A DNA stretch of 64,000 bases from assembly GCA_963617205.1 (NCBI GenBank), contig CAVEOA010000009.1, positions 1 to 64,000 on the forward strand, read 5' to 3'. The notes beneath the pieces are model-generated. The model was not told where the DNA came from, did not search any database, and worked only from the letters and a program-made list of their open reading frames with translations. Origin of the DNA: UBA11524 sp963617205. Its GTDB lineage: Bacteria; Bacillota; Clostridia; Christensenellales; Aristaeellaceae. This document shows positions 57,001 through 64,000 of this stretch, piece after piece (position 1 is the first letter of the stretch; each line of letters starts with the position of its first letter). A program made the position numbers and the translations under genes.

Positions 57001-58623
57001 TTACTCCTCCCAATCGAGATCACCCGGATTGATCGTCCGGATGGGCGTGGGCGACGGCGTGGGCGAAGGACTCGGCGTGGCGGTCGGGCTGAGCAGGGTC
57101 GAATTGTACTCATAGACCGTTCCGCGCGGTGTCGGTTCGGGCGAAGGCGTCGGCGATGCGGTCGGCGTGGGACTTGGCGTCGGGCTGGGGGTGACGGATG
57201 GCACCTCGGTTGGGGTCGCAGTCGCGCCGAACATGGTCGTCGAGCCGATCTTCAGCGTCGGATACGGGCGCGCCGTCACGAGCGGCACATATTCCGTCAG
57301 CACGGAGTTCGCTTCGCGTCCCTCAATCGCTTCCGCCTCGGGCTTGTAGCGGAGGATGATGACATATTCGAGATGCTCAAAGTCCGCTTGCGGCTCGATG
57401 ACGACATATTGCTTGTTGCCGTCTATGCCGCGCGTGGATTCGCGGACGGTGCCGATCGGGATGCCCTTGGGGAAGGAGAAGCCGACGCCGGAGGTGACAA
57501 CCTGGTCGCCGGGGCGGGGCAGGGAATCATCCGGCAGATAATACATGCGGCAAAGCGCCGTGCCGTCAACGCCGAGCGTGCCGCTGACGATGCCCTGATC
57601 GCGGCTGGACTGGATGAGCGCAGCGATGGAGGCGTCGGAGTCGATGATGGTGCGGACGGTGCAGGAGGATTCATAGACGTTTTCCGTGTATCCGACAAGT
57701 GCGCCGGAAATCGTGACGGCCATGTACTCCTCAACGCCGTCTCTGCTGCCCTTGTTGACGGTGAACACAGAGAAATACGTGCCCTGCTCGCGCGCAATAA
57801 CCTGCGCGGCCAGCGGATTCATGTTGACGTTGGTGGCGATTTCCTCCTGCATGTTCGTGAACTGGGAAATCTGCTTTTCAAGCTCGGCGTTGCGGGCAAC
57901 GAGCTGCGCGTACTCCATGTTTTCGGATACAACGCGGTTATATTCCGTCTCCCAGTTGGAACGGAGGCGAACCATGTAGAAATAATCGGATATGGACTGA
58001 ACGATGCCGGAGAACCACGTCTGCACGGGCGTGACAAGCGAAGAGACCGTGTTCTCGGGAATCGTCAGGAGCGATGAATCCTGATACATGGTTCTGGCAA
58101 GCGCCATGATGCCGATGATGCCCAGCAGAATGACGCTGACCGTCCAGATGAGGATGGTGCGGAGAATGGGGTGACTTTTTTTCTGCTTCTGTTTGCCTTT
58201 GGCTTTGTCCGCATCGTCAACGCGGTTCTTCTGCTTGCCGTAGCCGCGGTCAATCTGCGAATCGCTGCTGTCGAGGTCGGCATCCGTTTCCTGCTGCGCC
58301 TTCTGCGGTGCACGCTCCGGCTCAAGCTCGTCCTCCATGTAGAAATCCATCGATGGACGGGCAGGCTTTTTTCCGCGGACAATGCCATCCTCATCAGCGG
58401 ATGCGCGGTTCGCGTTCAGCCCGACCATGCGGATGCCGGTGGAATTGATGCCCGCTGTCAGCGGCGCGTCCTCGGGTTCGGGAAGCGGCTCGGCTTCTTC
58501 CTCCTCAGGCTCATCGCCGGTGGGAAGCCCTGCAGTCACAGCATCGAGATCATCCTCGAAATAAAAGGCGTCCTGCCTGTCGGGCTTCTGCCTGCGGTTG
58601 CTGCCGTCGTTCTGATTTGCCAT
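57001..58623 (-). CDS. mreC: Rod shape-determining protein MreC, with long N- and C-terminal extensions
   Basis: Extracytoplasmic scaffold of the elongasome. A typical MreC has about 280-300 residues; this has 540. The first about 150 residues are a cytoplasmic, acidic and charged region (DEPEEEEAEPLPEPEDAP; KGKQKQKKSHP). The transmembrane helix (ILIWTVSVILLGIIGIMALA) is followed by a coiled coil and the two beta-barrels (AAQVIAREQGTYFSVFTVNKGSRDGV; GDQVVTSGVGFSFPKGIPIGTV). The end (about 470-540) is a proline-threonine-rich tail with repeated SPTP units. ATG at 58623 after AGGTG-type site. 30 bp after mreB. Confidence 0.92.
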   Translation of the reverse strand: MANQNDGSNRRQKPDRQDAFYFEDDLDAVTAGLPTGDEPEEEEAEPLPEPEDAPLTAGINSTGIRMVGLNANRASADEDGIVRGKKPARPSMDFYMEDELEPERAPQKAQQETDADLDSSDSQIDRGYGKQKNRVDDADKAKGKQKQKKSHPILRTILIWTVSVILLGIIGIMALARTMYQDSSLLTIPENTVSSLVTPVQTWFSGIVQSISDYFYMVRLRSNWETEYNRVVSENMEYAQLVARNAELEKQISQFTNMQEEIATNVNMNPLAAQVIAREQGTYFSVFTVNKGSRDGVEEYMAVTISGALVGYTENVYESSCTVRTIIDSDASIAALIQSSRDQGIVSGTLGVDGTALCRMYYLPDDSLPRPGDQVVTSGVGFSFPKGIPIGTVRESTRGIDGNKQYVVIEPQADFEHLEYVIILRYKPEAEAIEGREANSVLTEYVPLVTARPYPTLKIGSTTMFGATATPTEVPSVTPSPTPSPTPTASPTPSPEPTPRGTVYEYNSTLLSPTATPSPSPTPSPTPIRTINPGDLDWEE

Positions 58624-58653
58624 GGCGATTCATTTCACCTCTTTTTCCAAAGA

Positions 58654-59673
58654 TTAGTTAAGCTGCGGCATGCGTCCCTGCTGGGCAAGCAGCGCAAGGT
58701 TCTCGACAATGTAGCCGAGACCGAGTACGCCGCAGTCGCCGGGCTCCTTCGCAAGAATGACCTTGATGTTCAGCTCATCGGAAATATACCGGTCGAGGGA
58801 TTCGAGCTGCGCGGCGCGGCCGGTCAGGTAAATGCCGTTGCGCATGATGTCAGAGGCAAGCTCCGGCGGCGTGCGCTCCAACACCCACTTAATGGCGGTC
58901 AGGATGGCCTTGCAGGGTTCGCGGACGGCGCCGTATGCCTGCTGCGCGGTATACTCGATTTCAAGCGCGCTGGGGGAGAGCAGGTCGCGTCCGCGGATGC
59001 GCACGCTGGCGTTGCTTTCCGATGGAAGCGCGCTTGCCAGGTCGAGCTTGACCTCTTCAGCCGTCTTTGTGCTGATGAGAAGCTTGAATTCATGCTTGAT
59101 GTGGTTGACGATCGCCTCGTCCATTTTGATGCCGCCGACCGGAATCGACTGGCTGACCACCATGCCGCCAAGCGAAATGACAGCGATCTCGGTTGTGCCG
59201 CCGCCAACATCGACCACCATGCAGCCCTCCGGCTCGAACACGGACAGACCGGCGCCGATTGCTGCGGCAAGCGGCTTCTCAATCAGGTAGACTTTTTTGA
59301 GCCCGCACGAACGGACGGCCGCCATCAGTGCTTTCCGGTTGACCTCGTCAATTTCGGAAGGGATGGACATGACAAGGCGCGGCTTGGCGAGGTTGCTTTC
59401 GCCGACGGCCTTGTTGATGAAGGCGCGGATCAGCAGCACGGTCGCATCGTAGTTGGCAATCATGCCGTTGCGGATCGGATGAATGGCGATTTCGGCATCG
59501 CTGGTGCGGCCGTACATCCGCTGCGCGTCCTCGCCGACGGCAAGCGGCTTTTTGTCGCCGCGGCGTGCAATCACCAGCGTAGGCTCGCTGATGACGATGC
59601 CTTCGTTCTTTACATAAACGACCGTATTGGATGTGCCGAGATCAAGACCGATATCCGGCGCTTTAAAATGCAT
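58654..59673 (-). CDS. mreB: Rod shape-determining actin MreB
   Basis: Actin-like ATPase organising lateral-wall synthesis. The N-terminal phosphate loop DLGTSNTVVYVKNEG, KPRLVMSIPSEID, EKPLAAAIGAGL and the second phosphate loop VVDVGGGTTEIAVISLGG are present; 339 residues fit the family. I prefer the ATG at 59673, since GGGATGGG ends seven bases before it. An ATG at 59685 directly abuts the ribosome-binding site. The Mbl or MreBH alternatives cannot be separated by eye, but the mreCD neighbours favour mreB. Confidence 0.93.
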   Translation of the reverse strand: MHFKAPDIGLDLGTSNTVVYVKNEGIVISEPTLVIARRGDKKPLAVGEDAQRMYGRTSDAEIAIHPIRNGMIANYDATVLLIRAFINKAVGESNLAKPRLVMSIPSEIDEVNRKALMAAVRSCGLKKVYLIEKPLAAAIGAGLSVFEPEGCMVVDVGGGTTEIAVISLGGMVVSQSIPVGGIKMDEAIVNHIKHEFKLLISTKTAEEVKLDLASALPSESNASVRIRGRDLLSPSALEIEYTAQQAYGAVREPCKAILTAIKWVLERTPPELASDIMRNGIYLTGRAAQLESLDRYISDELNIKVILAKEPGDCGVLGLGYIVENLALLAQQGRMPQLN

Positions 59674-59712
59674 GTTGTTTCCCATCCCTTAAATTCATTC
59701 GATTTGTATTGA

Positions 59713-60291
59713 TCAGCCGTGCCAGCAGGGAAGACCGCATTCGTCGAGCAGCTCGCGGACAATGTGCATCGGCAGCCCGACGACGTTGCTGTAGGAGCCG
59801 TTGAGCTGGTCAATCCACAATCCGGCAATGCCCTGAACGGCGTAGGCGCCTGCCTTGTCCATCGGCTCGCCGGTTGCGACATAGCGGCGGATTTCCTCAT
59901 CGGAGATGCTGGTGAAATGGACTTCTGTTTCGGCGACGCGTTGATGCAGCATGCCCTGCGCATCGGCGACGCACACGCCGGTATACACCTGATGCCAGCG
60001 GTTGGAGAGCAGGGCAATCATGTCGAAGGCCTCCTGCTCGGAATGGGGCTTGCCGAGCGCCTTGCCGTCCACGGAAACAAGCGTATCGGCGGCAAGCACG
60101 ATGCTGTCCGGATGATCCTCATAGCCGGCGAGGCACTTGCGGCGGCTGATGACCGCGACGGCCTCCTTGGGAGGCAGGGAACAGCTTTCGTCAACCTGCG
60201 GAACATCCACCACAAACGGAAAACCGGTTAAGGAAAGCAGCTCCTTGCGGCGCGGAGAACCGGACGCAAGATAGAGAACAGCATCGCGCAT
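59713..60291 (-). CDS. maf: Maf-like nucleoside triphosphate pyrophosphatase
   Basis: House-cleaning pyrophosphatase for noncanonical or TTP/UTP nucleotides. The 192-residue protein starts MRDAVLYLASGSPRRKELL (family motif SGSPRRxELL), with VVDVPQVDE, SIVLAADTLVSVDGKALGKPHSEQEAFDMI and YVATGEPMDKAGAYAVQGIA. ATG at 60291 with AGGAGGA upstream; an ATG 11 codons earlier is upstream of this site. First gene of the rod operon. Maf is often encoded next to mreB. Confidence 0.93.
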   Translation of the reverse strand: MRDAVLYLASGSPRRKELLSLTGFPFVVDVPQVDESCSLPPKEAVAVISRRKCLAGYEDHPDSIVLAADTLVSVDGKALGKPHSEQEAFDMIALLSNRWHQVYTGVCVADAQGMLHQRVAETEVHFTSISDEEIRRYVATGEPMDKAGAYAVQGIAGLWIDQLNGSYSNVVGLPMHIVRELLDECGLPCWHG

Positions 60292-60329
60292 GACAGACTT
60301 CCTCCTGAAAATAAAACACTCCATCTTGC

Positions 60330-60357
60330 ATTATACCACATTTCACACGTTTATCAA
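60330..60357 (-). promoter_or_regulatory. Sigma-A promoter of the maf-mre operon
   Basis: Minus strand: TTGATA (60357-60352), 16-bp spacer, TATAAT (60335-60330). It is about 40 bp before the maf start. Confidence 0.72.
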
Positions 60358-60407
60358 AGGATTTCGCCAATTTTCATCTGCTTTTCATATTCGTGTGAAC
60401 GATGCAT

Positions 60408-60454
60408 GAAAAAAGCAGAAACACGCGCCCCAAAGCGGGACCACATGCTTCTGC
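60408..60454 (-). terminator. Rho-independent terminator after queT
   Basis: Minus strand: GCAGAAGCATG (60454-60444) pairs with CGTGTTTCTGC (60425-60415) with two G-U-type wobbles, followed by a T run (60414-60408). Confidence 0.82.
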
Positions 60455-60473
60455 CTGAGAAAACAGGGAAAAA

Positions 60474-60977
60474 TCACTTGTCAAACCGGCTGAAATCGAA
60501 ATTAACCCGCTTGAGGGCGTAGAGCATCACGACGCCGATCAGCACCGCGCCGATTTCGCCCAGCGCGACCTCCGCCATTGTGAGCGCAATCGGCAGACCG
60601 AGCGTCAGAGCGAGCTCAAGCCCGACAATGATGCCGTTTGAGATGATCGGGCAGGCATATGCCAGGATGGGTTTTGCGCGCAGCTTGTATGTCCCGTATG
60701 CGGCAAGCAGCGTCGCCAGCGAGCCGAATACGATGTCGAACACGTTGACGGCCGGGGAAAAGAGATTTGCAATCAGGCAGCCGACAAACAGGCCGGGAAT
60801 CGCCTGCGGCAGGACGGCAGGCAGCAGCGTCAGCGCCTCCGACACGCGGCATTGCAAATTGCCATAGGAAATCGGCGCAAGCAGCAGCGTCAGTGCGGCA
60901 TAGAGCGCGGCGATAACAGCGGATACACAAAGGGACTTGGTGGAAAACAGCTTCCGGACGGATGTTTGCTTCATCAT
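60474..60977 (-). CDS. queT: QueT-family transporter (predicted queuosine precursor uptake)
   Basis: A 167-residue membrane protein with about five helices. APISYGNLQCRVSEALTLLPAVLPQAIPGLFVGCLIANLF is the QueT family signature. QueT proteins are ECF-type S components predicted to import queuosine precursors such as preQ1 or preQ0, and they require a shared energising module not seen here. The chosen ATG at 60977 is part of a double ATG and has no Shine-Dalgarno sequence (preceding bases CAATCTGCACGCTCATC), unusual in this window. It has its own promoter, a structured leader and a terminator. Confidence 0.85.
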   Translation of the reverse strand: MMKQTSVRKLFSTKSLCVSAVIAALYAALTLLLAPISYGNLQCRVSEALTLLPAVLPQAIPGLFVGCLIANLFSPAVNVFDIVFGSLATLLAAYGTYKLRAKPILAYACPIISNGIIVGLELALTLGLPIALTMAEVALGEIGAVLIGVVMLYALKRVNFDFSRFDK

Positions 60978-60980
60978 GAT

Positions 60981-61126
60981 GAGCGTGCAGATTGAAAAGC
61001 TCTGCCGGGCTTTCGGTCGGTGGAGGAGTCCTGTGCGACAGCTGCCTCGGCTTGAAGACCGAAAAAGGAGGGATGCACAGGAACATCCGACCGGACAGCT
61101 TTTTTCTGCCGCTTTTTTGACGACAG
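60981..61126 (-). ncRNA. Structured queT leader, candidate preQ1-type riboswitch
   Basis: About 150 nt between the promoter and queT fold into nested stems: CCGGTCGG (61094-61087) with CCGACCG (61020-61014), CCTGTGC (61081-61075) with GCACAGG (61036-61030), and TCGG/CCGA (61062-61047). A second hairpin, GCAGA-TCTGC (61005-60987), lies next to the queT start. preQ1 riboswitches are known upstream of queT, but I could not match the short class I core, and class III is only a possibility. The fold is directly supported by pairing; the ligand is inferred. Confidence 0.5.
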
Positions 61127-61132
61127 GAGGTT

Positions 61133-61161
61133 ATTATAGCATAACCGGTGCAATTTCACAA
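61133..61161 (-). promoter_or_regulatory. Sigma-A promoter of queT
   Basis: Minus strand: TTGTGA (61161-61156), 17-bp spacer, TATAAT (61138-61133). Confidence 0.75.
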
Positions 61162-61236
61162 CTGCGATTTTTTGACGGAGACGCCATGACATGTTGAAAA
61201 TTCGTGTGAATCCTACCATTTCGGCGCTCAATATGT

Positions 61237-61242
61237 TATAAT
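61237..61242 (+). promoter_or_regulatory. -10 box of the LytTR-GHKL operon
   Basis: Perfect TATAAT. No good -35 is found at 16-18 bp (TACCAT at 61214-61219 is weak), so it may depend on an activator. Confidence 0.55.
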
Positions 61243-61278
61243 ATCTGTAGGAAAAGGAGCGAAGGGGAGGAAACCGTG

Positions 61279-61986
61279 ATGCGGGTGGCGATTGTGGACG
61301 ATGAGGCGAGCTTTGCGCAGACCTTGGCGCATTTTTGCAGCAGCTACCAGAAGGAGTGCGGCGAGGAGATTGCAGTCACGATTTACGACAATCCGATCGA
61401 TTTTCTGGAAAAATACAAGGCTGACGCGGACGTAATTTTCATGGATATCCTCATGCCGCAGATGAATGGCATGGACTGCGCAAGACGGCTGCGCCAGCAG
61501 GATGAAAATGTCATCCTGTGCTTTGTGACCAGCATGGCAAAATACGCGGTGCAGGGCTATGAGGTTGGCGCGATTGATTTTATCATCAAGCCGGTTAACT
61601 ATGACGAGTTTTTCATGAAGATGAGCCGGATTGTGCGCATTTTCCGGCGGCAGGCATCAGCGTCTATTCTGGTCAGCAGCCGCAACGAGGTGCGCCGGAT
61701 TGACCTGCGCGACCTTGTTTATGTGGAGGTATACAACCACAGCCTGATTTATCATACCACGGACGGCGATATTGAAGTATACGGTAAGCTTTCCGCGCTG
61801 GAGGAGGATGAGCGATTCCGCAATTTCATACGCTGCTCGGCGAGCTATCTGGTTAATTGCAGCATGATTTCCTCGGTGCAGCTGGATACCGTGACAGTGC
61901 GCGGCGTCCAACTGCCGATTTCCAGAAGGCGCAGGAAGGAATGCCTCGAAAAGATTGCGGCAATTTTAGGAGGGGTGTGTCACTGA
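61279..61986 (+). CDS. LytTR-family response regulator (AgrA-like)
   Basis: A 235-residue DNA-binding response regulator. The receiver domain (1-120) has the phosphorylation site Asp56 in VIFMDILMP, acidic pair VDDE at the start, and Lys of IIKPVNYDEF. The C-terminal LytTR domain (about 130-235) has ILVSSRNEVRRIDLRDLVYVEVYNHSLIYHT and SASYLVNCSMISSVQ, typical of the family. ATG at 61279 follows GGGGAGG; an in-frame GTG directly precedes it. Overlaps the sensor gene by one base (TGATG). No agrB or agrD gene is adjacent. Confidence 0.93.
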   Translation: MRVAIVDDEASFAQTLAHFCSSYQKECGEEIAVTIYDNPIDFLEKYKADADVIFMDILMPQMNGMDCARRLRQQDENVILCFVTSMAKYAVQGYEVGAIDFIIKPVNYDEFFMKMSRIVRIFRRQASASILVSSRNEVRRIDLRDLVYVEVYNHSLIYHTTDGDIEVYGKLSALEEDERFRNFIRCSASYLVNCSMISSVQLDTVTVRGVQLPISRRRRKECLEKIAAILGGVCH

Positions 61987-63260
61987 TGTGGTATATCAAC
62001 TATTTCCATATTCAGCTGCTGGCGTTTGAGCTGCTGTTCTGCATGCGTTTGCCTCGCAGAAGGCTGTTCTGGGCGCGTTTTCTGCCGAGTACGCTTTTGT
62101 ATCTGATGCTTCCGAAAATTGTCCCCGGCGGCTTTTTCGCAGACTTCCTTGTGCTGGGGTGGTTCACCTTCGGCTTTATCGTCATGCTCCTGCTGTCCGG
62201 TCTGCTGATTGCCTTCTGCTTCCGCATGAGTGTCCGGCAGGTGATTTTTTATTGCTGCGTCGGGCATACGCTGCAGCACATGGTGCACTGCCTGTATCAA
62301 ATCTGCGGCATGGCATTCCCGCTTTCCAATATCAGTTCGCAGCTGCTGCAGCTTGCGGTGATGCTGCTGGCCTGCGCAGTCACTTATTTTCTGCTGTGCA
62401 AACGGTTTCGCGGCAGTGAAACGGCGGATGTCCAGCATAACGATCTGATGATGTTTGCAATCGTCTCTACGCTGATTATCTATGTGGTGAGCTTCTGGTC
62501 CTCCGTCAAGGAAACGCGGACAATCGGTCTGTATATCTTCGATTTCTTCTCCTGCTTTATGCTGCTGGTGCTTTTGCTGGATGTGTTTAAAATTCGAAAG
62601 GCGGAGCGCGACCAGATGATTATGCTGCGCCTGCTGCATCAGGAGCAGGGACAGCACATGGTCAGCCGTGCGACGGCGGACGTCATCAACAGAAAGTGCC
62701 ATGATTTACGCCACCAGATTGCCGCGCTGCGCCACATGAACGACACGGAAAAGGAGAAGAGCATCCGTGAGCTGGAAAAAGCCGTGATGATTTACGATTG
62801 CTTTCCCAAGACGGGAAACGCCGATCTGGATGTGATTCTCGCTGAAAAGTGCCTGCTTGCGGAGGAACAGCATGTGTCCGTGCGATGCATTGCGGATGGC
62901 GAGAAGCTGTCGTACATGGCGCTGGAGGATGTATACTGCCTGATCGGCAACGCGCTCGACAACGCCATTGAAGCGACCGCCAAGGAGGAAAATGAGGCAA
63001 GAAGGATTGTCTCGTTTTATGCGGCGGCGAAGGATCAACTGTATTCCATCCATATCGAAAACCCGTGCAGGGATCAGCCGGTGTTTATGGACGGCATCCC
63101 GATGACCAGCAAGCCGGATACGGATTGCCATGGATATGGTATGCGGAGTATGCGCTATCTGTGTGAAAAGTACGATGGCGCTCTTTCCTCCAGATGGGAA
63201 GACGGGATTTTCAGTCTGGATATGATTTTCCCCATCGAAGGCAAAGTGCGGCCTGCATAA
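61986..63260 (+). CDS. GHKL sensor histidine kinase (AgrC-like)
   Basis: A 424-residue membrane kinase pairing with the LytTR regulator. The N-terminal half has about six helices (YINYFHIQLLAFELLFCMRL first). The H-box is NRKCHDLRHQIAAL with His in HDLRHQ. The ATPase N-box reads YCLIGNALDNAIEA and the G-box DCHGYGMRSMRYLCEKYDG. ATG at 61986 follows GGAGGGG. The signal is unknown. The downstream GH3 gene is a candidate target. Confidence 0.92.
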   Translation: MWYINYFHIQLLAFELLFCMRLPRRRLFWARFLPSTLLYLMLPKIVPGGFFADFLVLGWFTFGFIVMLLLSGLLIAFCFRMSVRQVIFYCCVGHTLQHMVHCLYQICGMAFPLSNISSQLLQLAVMLLACAVTYFLLCKRFRGSETADVQHNDLMMFAIVSTLIIYVVSFWSSVKETRTIGLYIFDFFSCFMLLVLLLDVFKIRKAERDQMIMLRLLHQEQGQHMVSRATADVINRKCHDLRHQIAALRHMNDTEKEKSIRELEKAVMIYDCFPKTGNADLDVILAEKCLLAEEQHVSVRCIADGEKLSYMALEDVYCLIGNALDNAIEATAKEENEARRIVSFYAAAKDQLYSIHIENPCRDQPVFMDGIPMTSKPDTDCHGYGMRSMRYLCEKYDGALSSRWEDGIFSLDMIFPIEGKVRPA

Positions 63261-63290
63261 GAAATGCTGATGTAAAATATAGGTGACATT

Positions 63291-63350
63291 ATGACCGATT
63301 ACGGCAAAAAAGAAACCATCTACGAAGTAAAGCTTCCAATGCGTTCATAA
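63291..63350 (+). CDS. Possible 19-residue small ORF
   Basis: ATG at 63291 with AGGTGA five bases upstream encodes MTDYGKKETIYEVKLPMRS, ending at TAA 63348-63350. It lies directly after the sensor kinase gene and has no export signal. Its 3' end overlaps the likely -35 of the next gene. This may be chance; no family is recognised. Confidence 0.25.
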   Translation: MTDYGKKETIYEVKLPMRS

Positions 63351-63381
63351 AACGTTTACAATACTTATGAAATCCGTTGAA
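63334..63381 (+). promoter_or_regulatory. Promoter and possible LytTR boxes before second GH3
   Basis: TTCCAA (63334-63339), 17-bp spacer and TACAAT (63357-63362) form a candidate promoter. Two 9-bp direct elements, AACGTTTAC (63351-63359) and TCCGTTGAA (63373-63381), each agree at eight of nine positions with the published AgrA/LytTR half-site pattern and start 22 bp apart, as LytTR sites do. They overlap the -10, so either they repress or the promoter is wrongly placed. Confidence 0.4.
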
Positions 63382-63407
63382 TAGATCGCTGAAACCATTT
63401 TCAACGG
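63374..63407 (+). other. Leader hairpin before second GH3
   Basis: CCGTTGAA (63374-63381) and TTCAACGG (63400-63407) are perfect 8-bp arms, ending three bases before the AGGAGG of the GH3 gene. It could influence translation start. Confidence 0.5.
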
Positions 63408-63423
63408 AAAAGGAGGAGATCCC

Positions 63424-64000
63424 TTGAAGAACTCAAAACTGTGGACGGGTCTGACTTCAATCTTTGCAGTCATTCTGGTGATTGCACTGATTGGCAACAC
63501 CCTCGCAACGGCCAACGCGAGCTATATCAACAGCGCGCTTGGCATCAGCACCGCACAGGTAGTGGAAACCGGCGAAACGACGACCGACACTACCTATTAC
63601 AAGAGCCAGTTCGGCGACTTCGATGATCCTGAAGCGCAGGCAAAGGCCATCGCCGCTGCCCTCGAGCAGAACGTGAACGAAATGCGCGAGGGCGCTGCGC
63701 TGCTGATGAACAACGACAACGCCCTGCCGCTGAGCAACGAGGTTAACATCTCCGTGTTCGGTCACGGCGCTGTCGACCCTGCGTATCAGGCTTCTTCCGC
63801 CGGCACGAAGGCGAAGAACGGCTCGACGAACACGATTGACCTGAAGACCGCGCTGGAAAGTGCCGGCTTCCGCGTCAACGAAACGCTGTGGGAAGGCCTG
63901 AAGGGCGGCACCGCAGCGCGCGGCGTGTTGAAGGAAACCTGGGGCGGCGTGGGCATTTCCGTTACCGGCTCCGCAGCAGGCTCCGAGGAAAACAGCGCTT
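63424..64000 (+). CDS. GH3 glycoside hydrolase with permuted domain order, 5' part
   Basis: Cut by the window end after about 192 codons. Start is TTG at 63424, seven bases after AGGAGG. A membrane segment (LWTGLTSIFAVILVIALIGN) acts as signal peptide or anchor. The following sequence resembles the start of the GH3 C-terminal domain: NEMREGAALLMNNDNALPLSNEVNISVFGHGAVDP, comparable to EEEGAVLMQNKNNVLPLSS in the GH3 at 41663. The barrel domain is expected beyond the window. It follows the LytTR-GHKL pair and may be controlled by it. Confidence 0.8.
   Translation, partial: MKNSKLWTGLTSIFAVILVIALIGNTLATANASYINSALGISTAQVVETGETTTDTTYYKSQFGDFDDPEAQAKAIAAALEQNVNEMREGAALLMNNDNALPLSNEVNISVFGHGAVDPAYQASSAGTKAKNGSTNTIDLKTALESAGFRVNETLWEGLKGGTAARGVLKETWGGVGISVTGSAAGSEENSA

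Noticed and set aside
61279..63260. Complete agr quorum-sensing locus
   Set aside because: Only the LytTR regulator and GHKL kinase are present. No AgrB-like protease and no AgrD-like precursor were found in the neighbouring sequence.
1..64000. Insertion sequences, phage genes, integrases or attachment sites
   Set aside because: No transposase, integrase or phage structural gene motif was recognised in any frame, and no long flanking repeats were seen apart from the tRNA array.

Overview
The window looks like a chromosomal segment of a Gram-positive, plant-fibre-degrading anaerobe, most likely an uncultured gut member of Bacillota (Clostridia). Supporting signs are strong AGGAGG ribosome-binding sites, sigma-A promoters (several near-perfect TTGACA/TATAAT), frequent TTG/GTG starts, greA-lysS and maf-mreBCD-mrdA-minD-rodA operons in Firmicutes style, TrpXYZ- and LplABC-type ABC importers, a LytTR/GHKL pair, and GC-rich coding sequence with many glycoside hydrolases. 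No phage, transposase, plasmid or CRISPR feature was found. Species cannot be named from the sequence.

Layout. 1-2.2 kb: lysS (cut by the window start) and greA, minus strand. 2.6-6.3 kb: cytoplasmic GH29 alpha-fucosidase and GH31 alpha-xylosidase, a pair suited to fucosylated xyloglucan oligosaccharides. 6.4-11.7 kb: an exported protein, a YczE-like membrane protein, a heparinase II/III-like lyase and a secreted Big_2 Ig-repeat protein. 11.9-18 kb: thioesterase, gpsA with a C-terminal extension resembling a dead cytidylyltransferase, recQ, and an EF-G paralogue. 18.3-21.2 kb: TrpXYZ-like ABC importer. 21.4-23.2 kb: secreted GH5 endoglucanase behind a consensus promoter and two palindromes. 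23.2-36.8 kb, all minus strand: LplB-LplC-SBP importer, then a second SBP, a membrane-bound AraC sensor-regulator and a GldA/F/G-like ABC export set with a DUF4340 protein, preceded upstream by another GH29 fucosidase. 37.1-41.3 kb: radA, a YacL-like PIN-TRAM protein, a pectinesterase and an AIM24-like protein. 41.7-47.6 kb: domain-permuted GH3, a divergent NCS2/AzgA-type permease and a secreted beta-sandwich protein. 47.7-48.1 kb: three identical tandem tRNA-Lys(CTT) genes. 48.2-50.3 kb: galM-like epimerase and aldo/keto reductase. 50.4-60.3 kb: a nine-gene operon for rod shape (maf, mreB, mreC, mreD, mrdA, minD, rodA) ending with tetR and a NagD-like phosphatase. 60.5-61.2 kb: queT behind a structured leader. 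61.3-64 kb: LytTR regulator, GHKL sensor kinase and the start of a second permuted GH3.

Together the carbohydrate genes outline extracellular attack on plant cell wall (GH5, pectinesterase substrate class, permuted GH3s), ABC import of oligosaccharides, and intracellular trimming (GH29, GH31, GalM, heparinase-like lyase). The most unusual items are the GpsA fusion, the GH3-permease-secreted-protein operon, the queT leader, the eroded PIN site of the YacL-like protein, and possible LytTR boxes in front of the second GH3.
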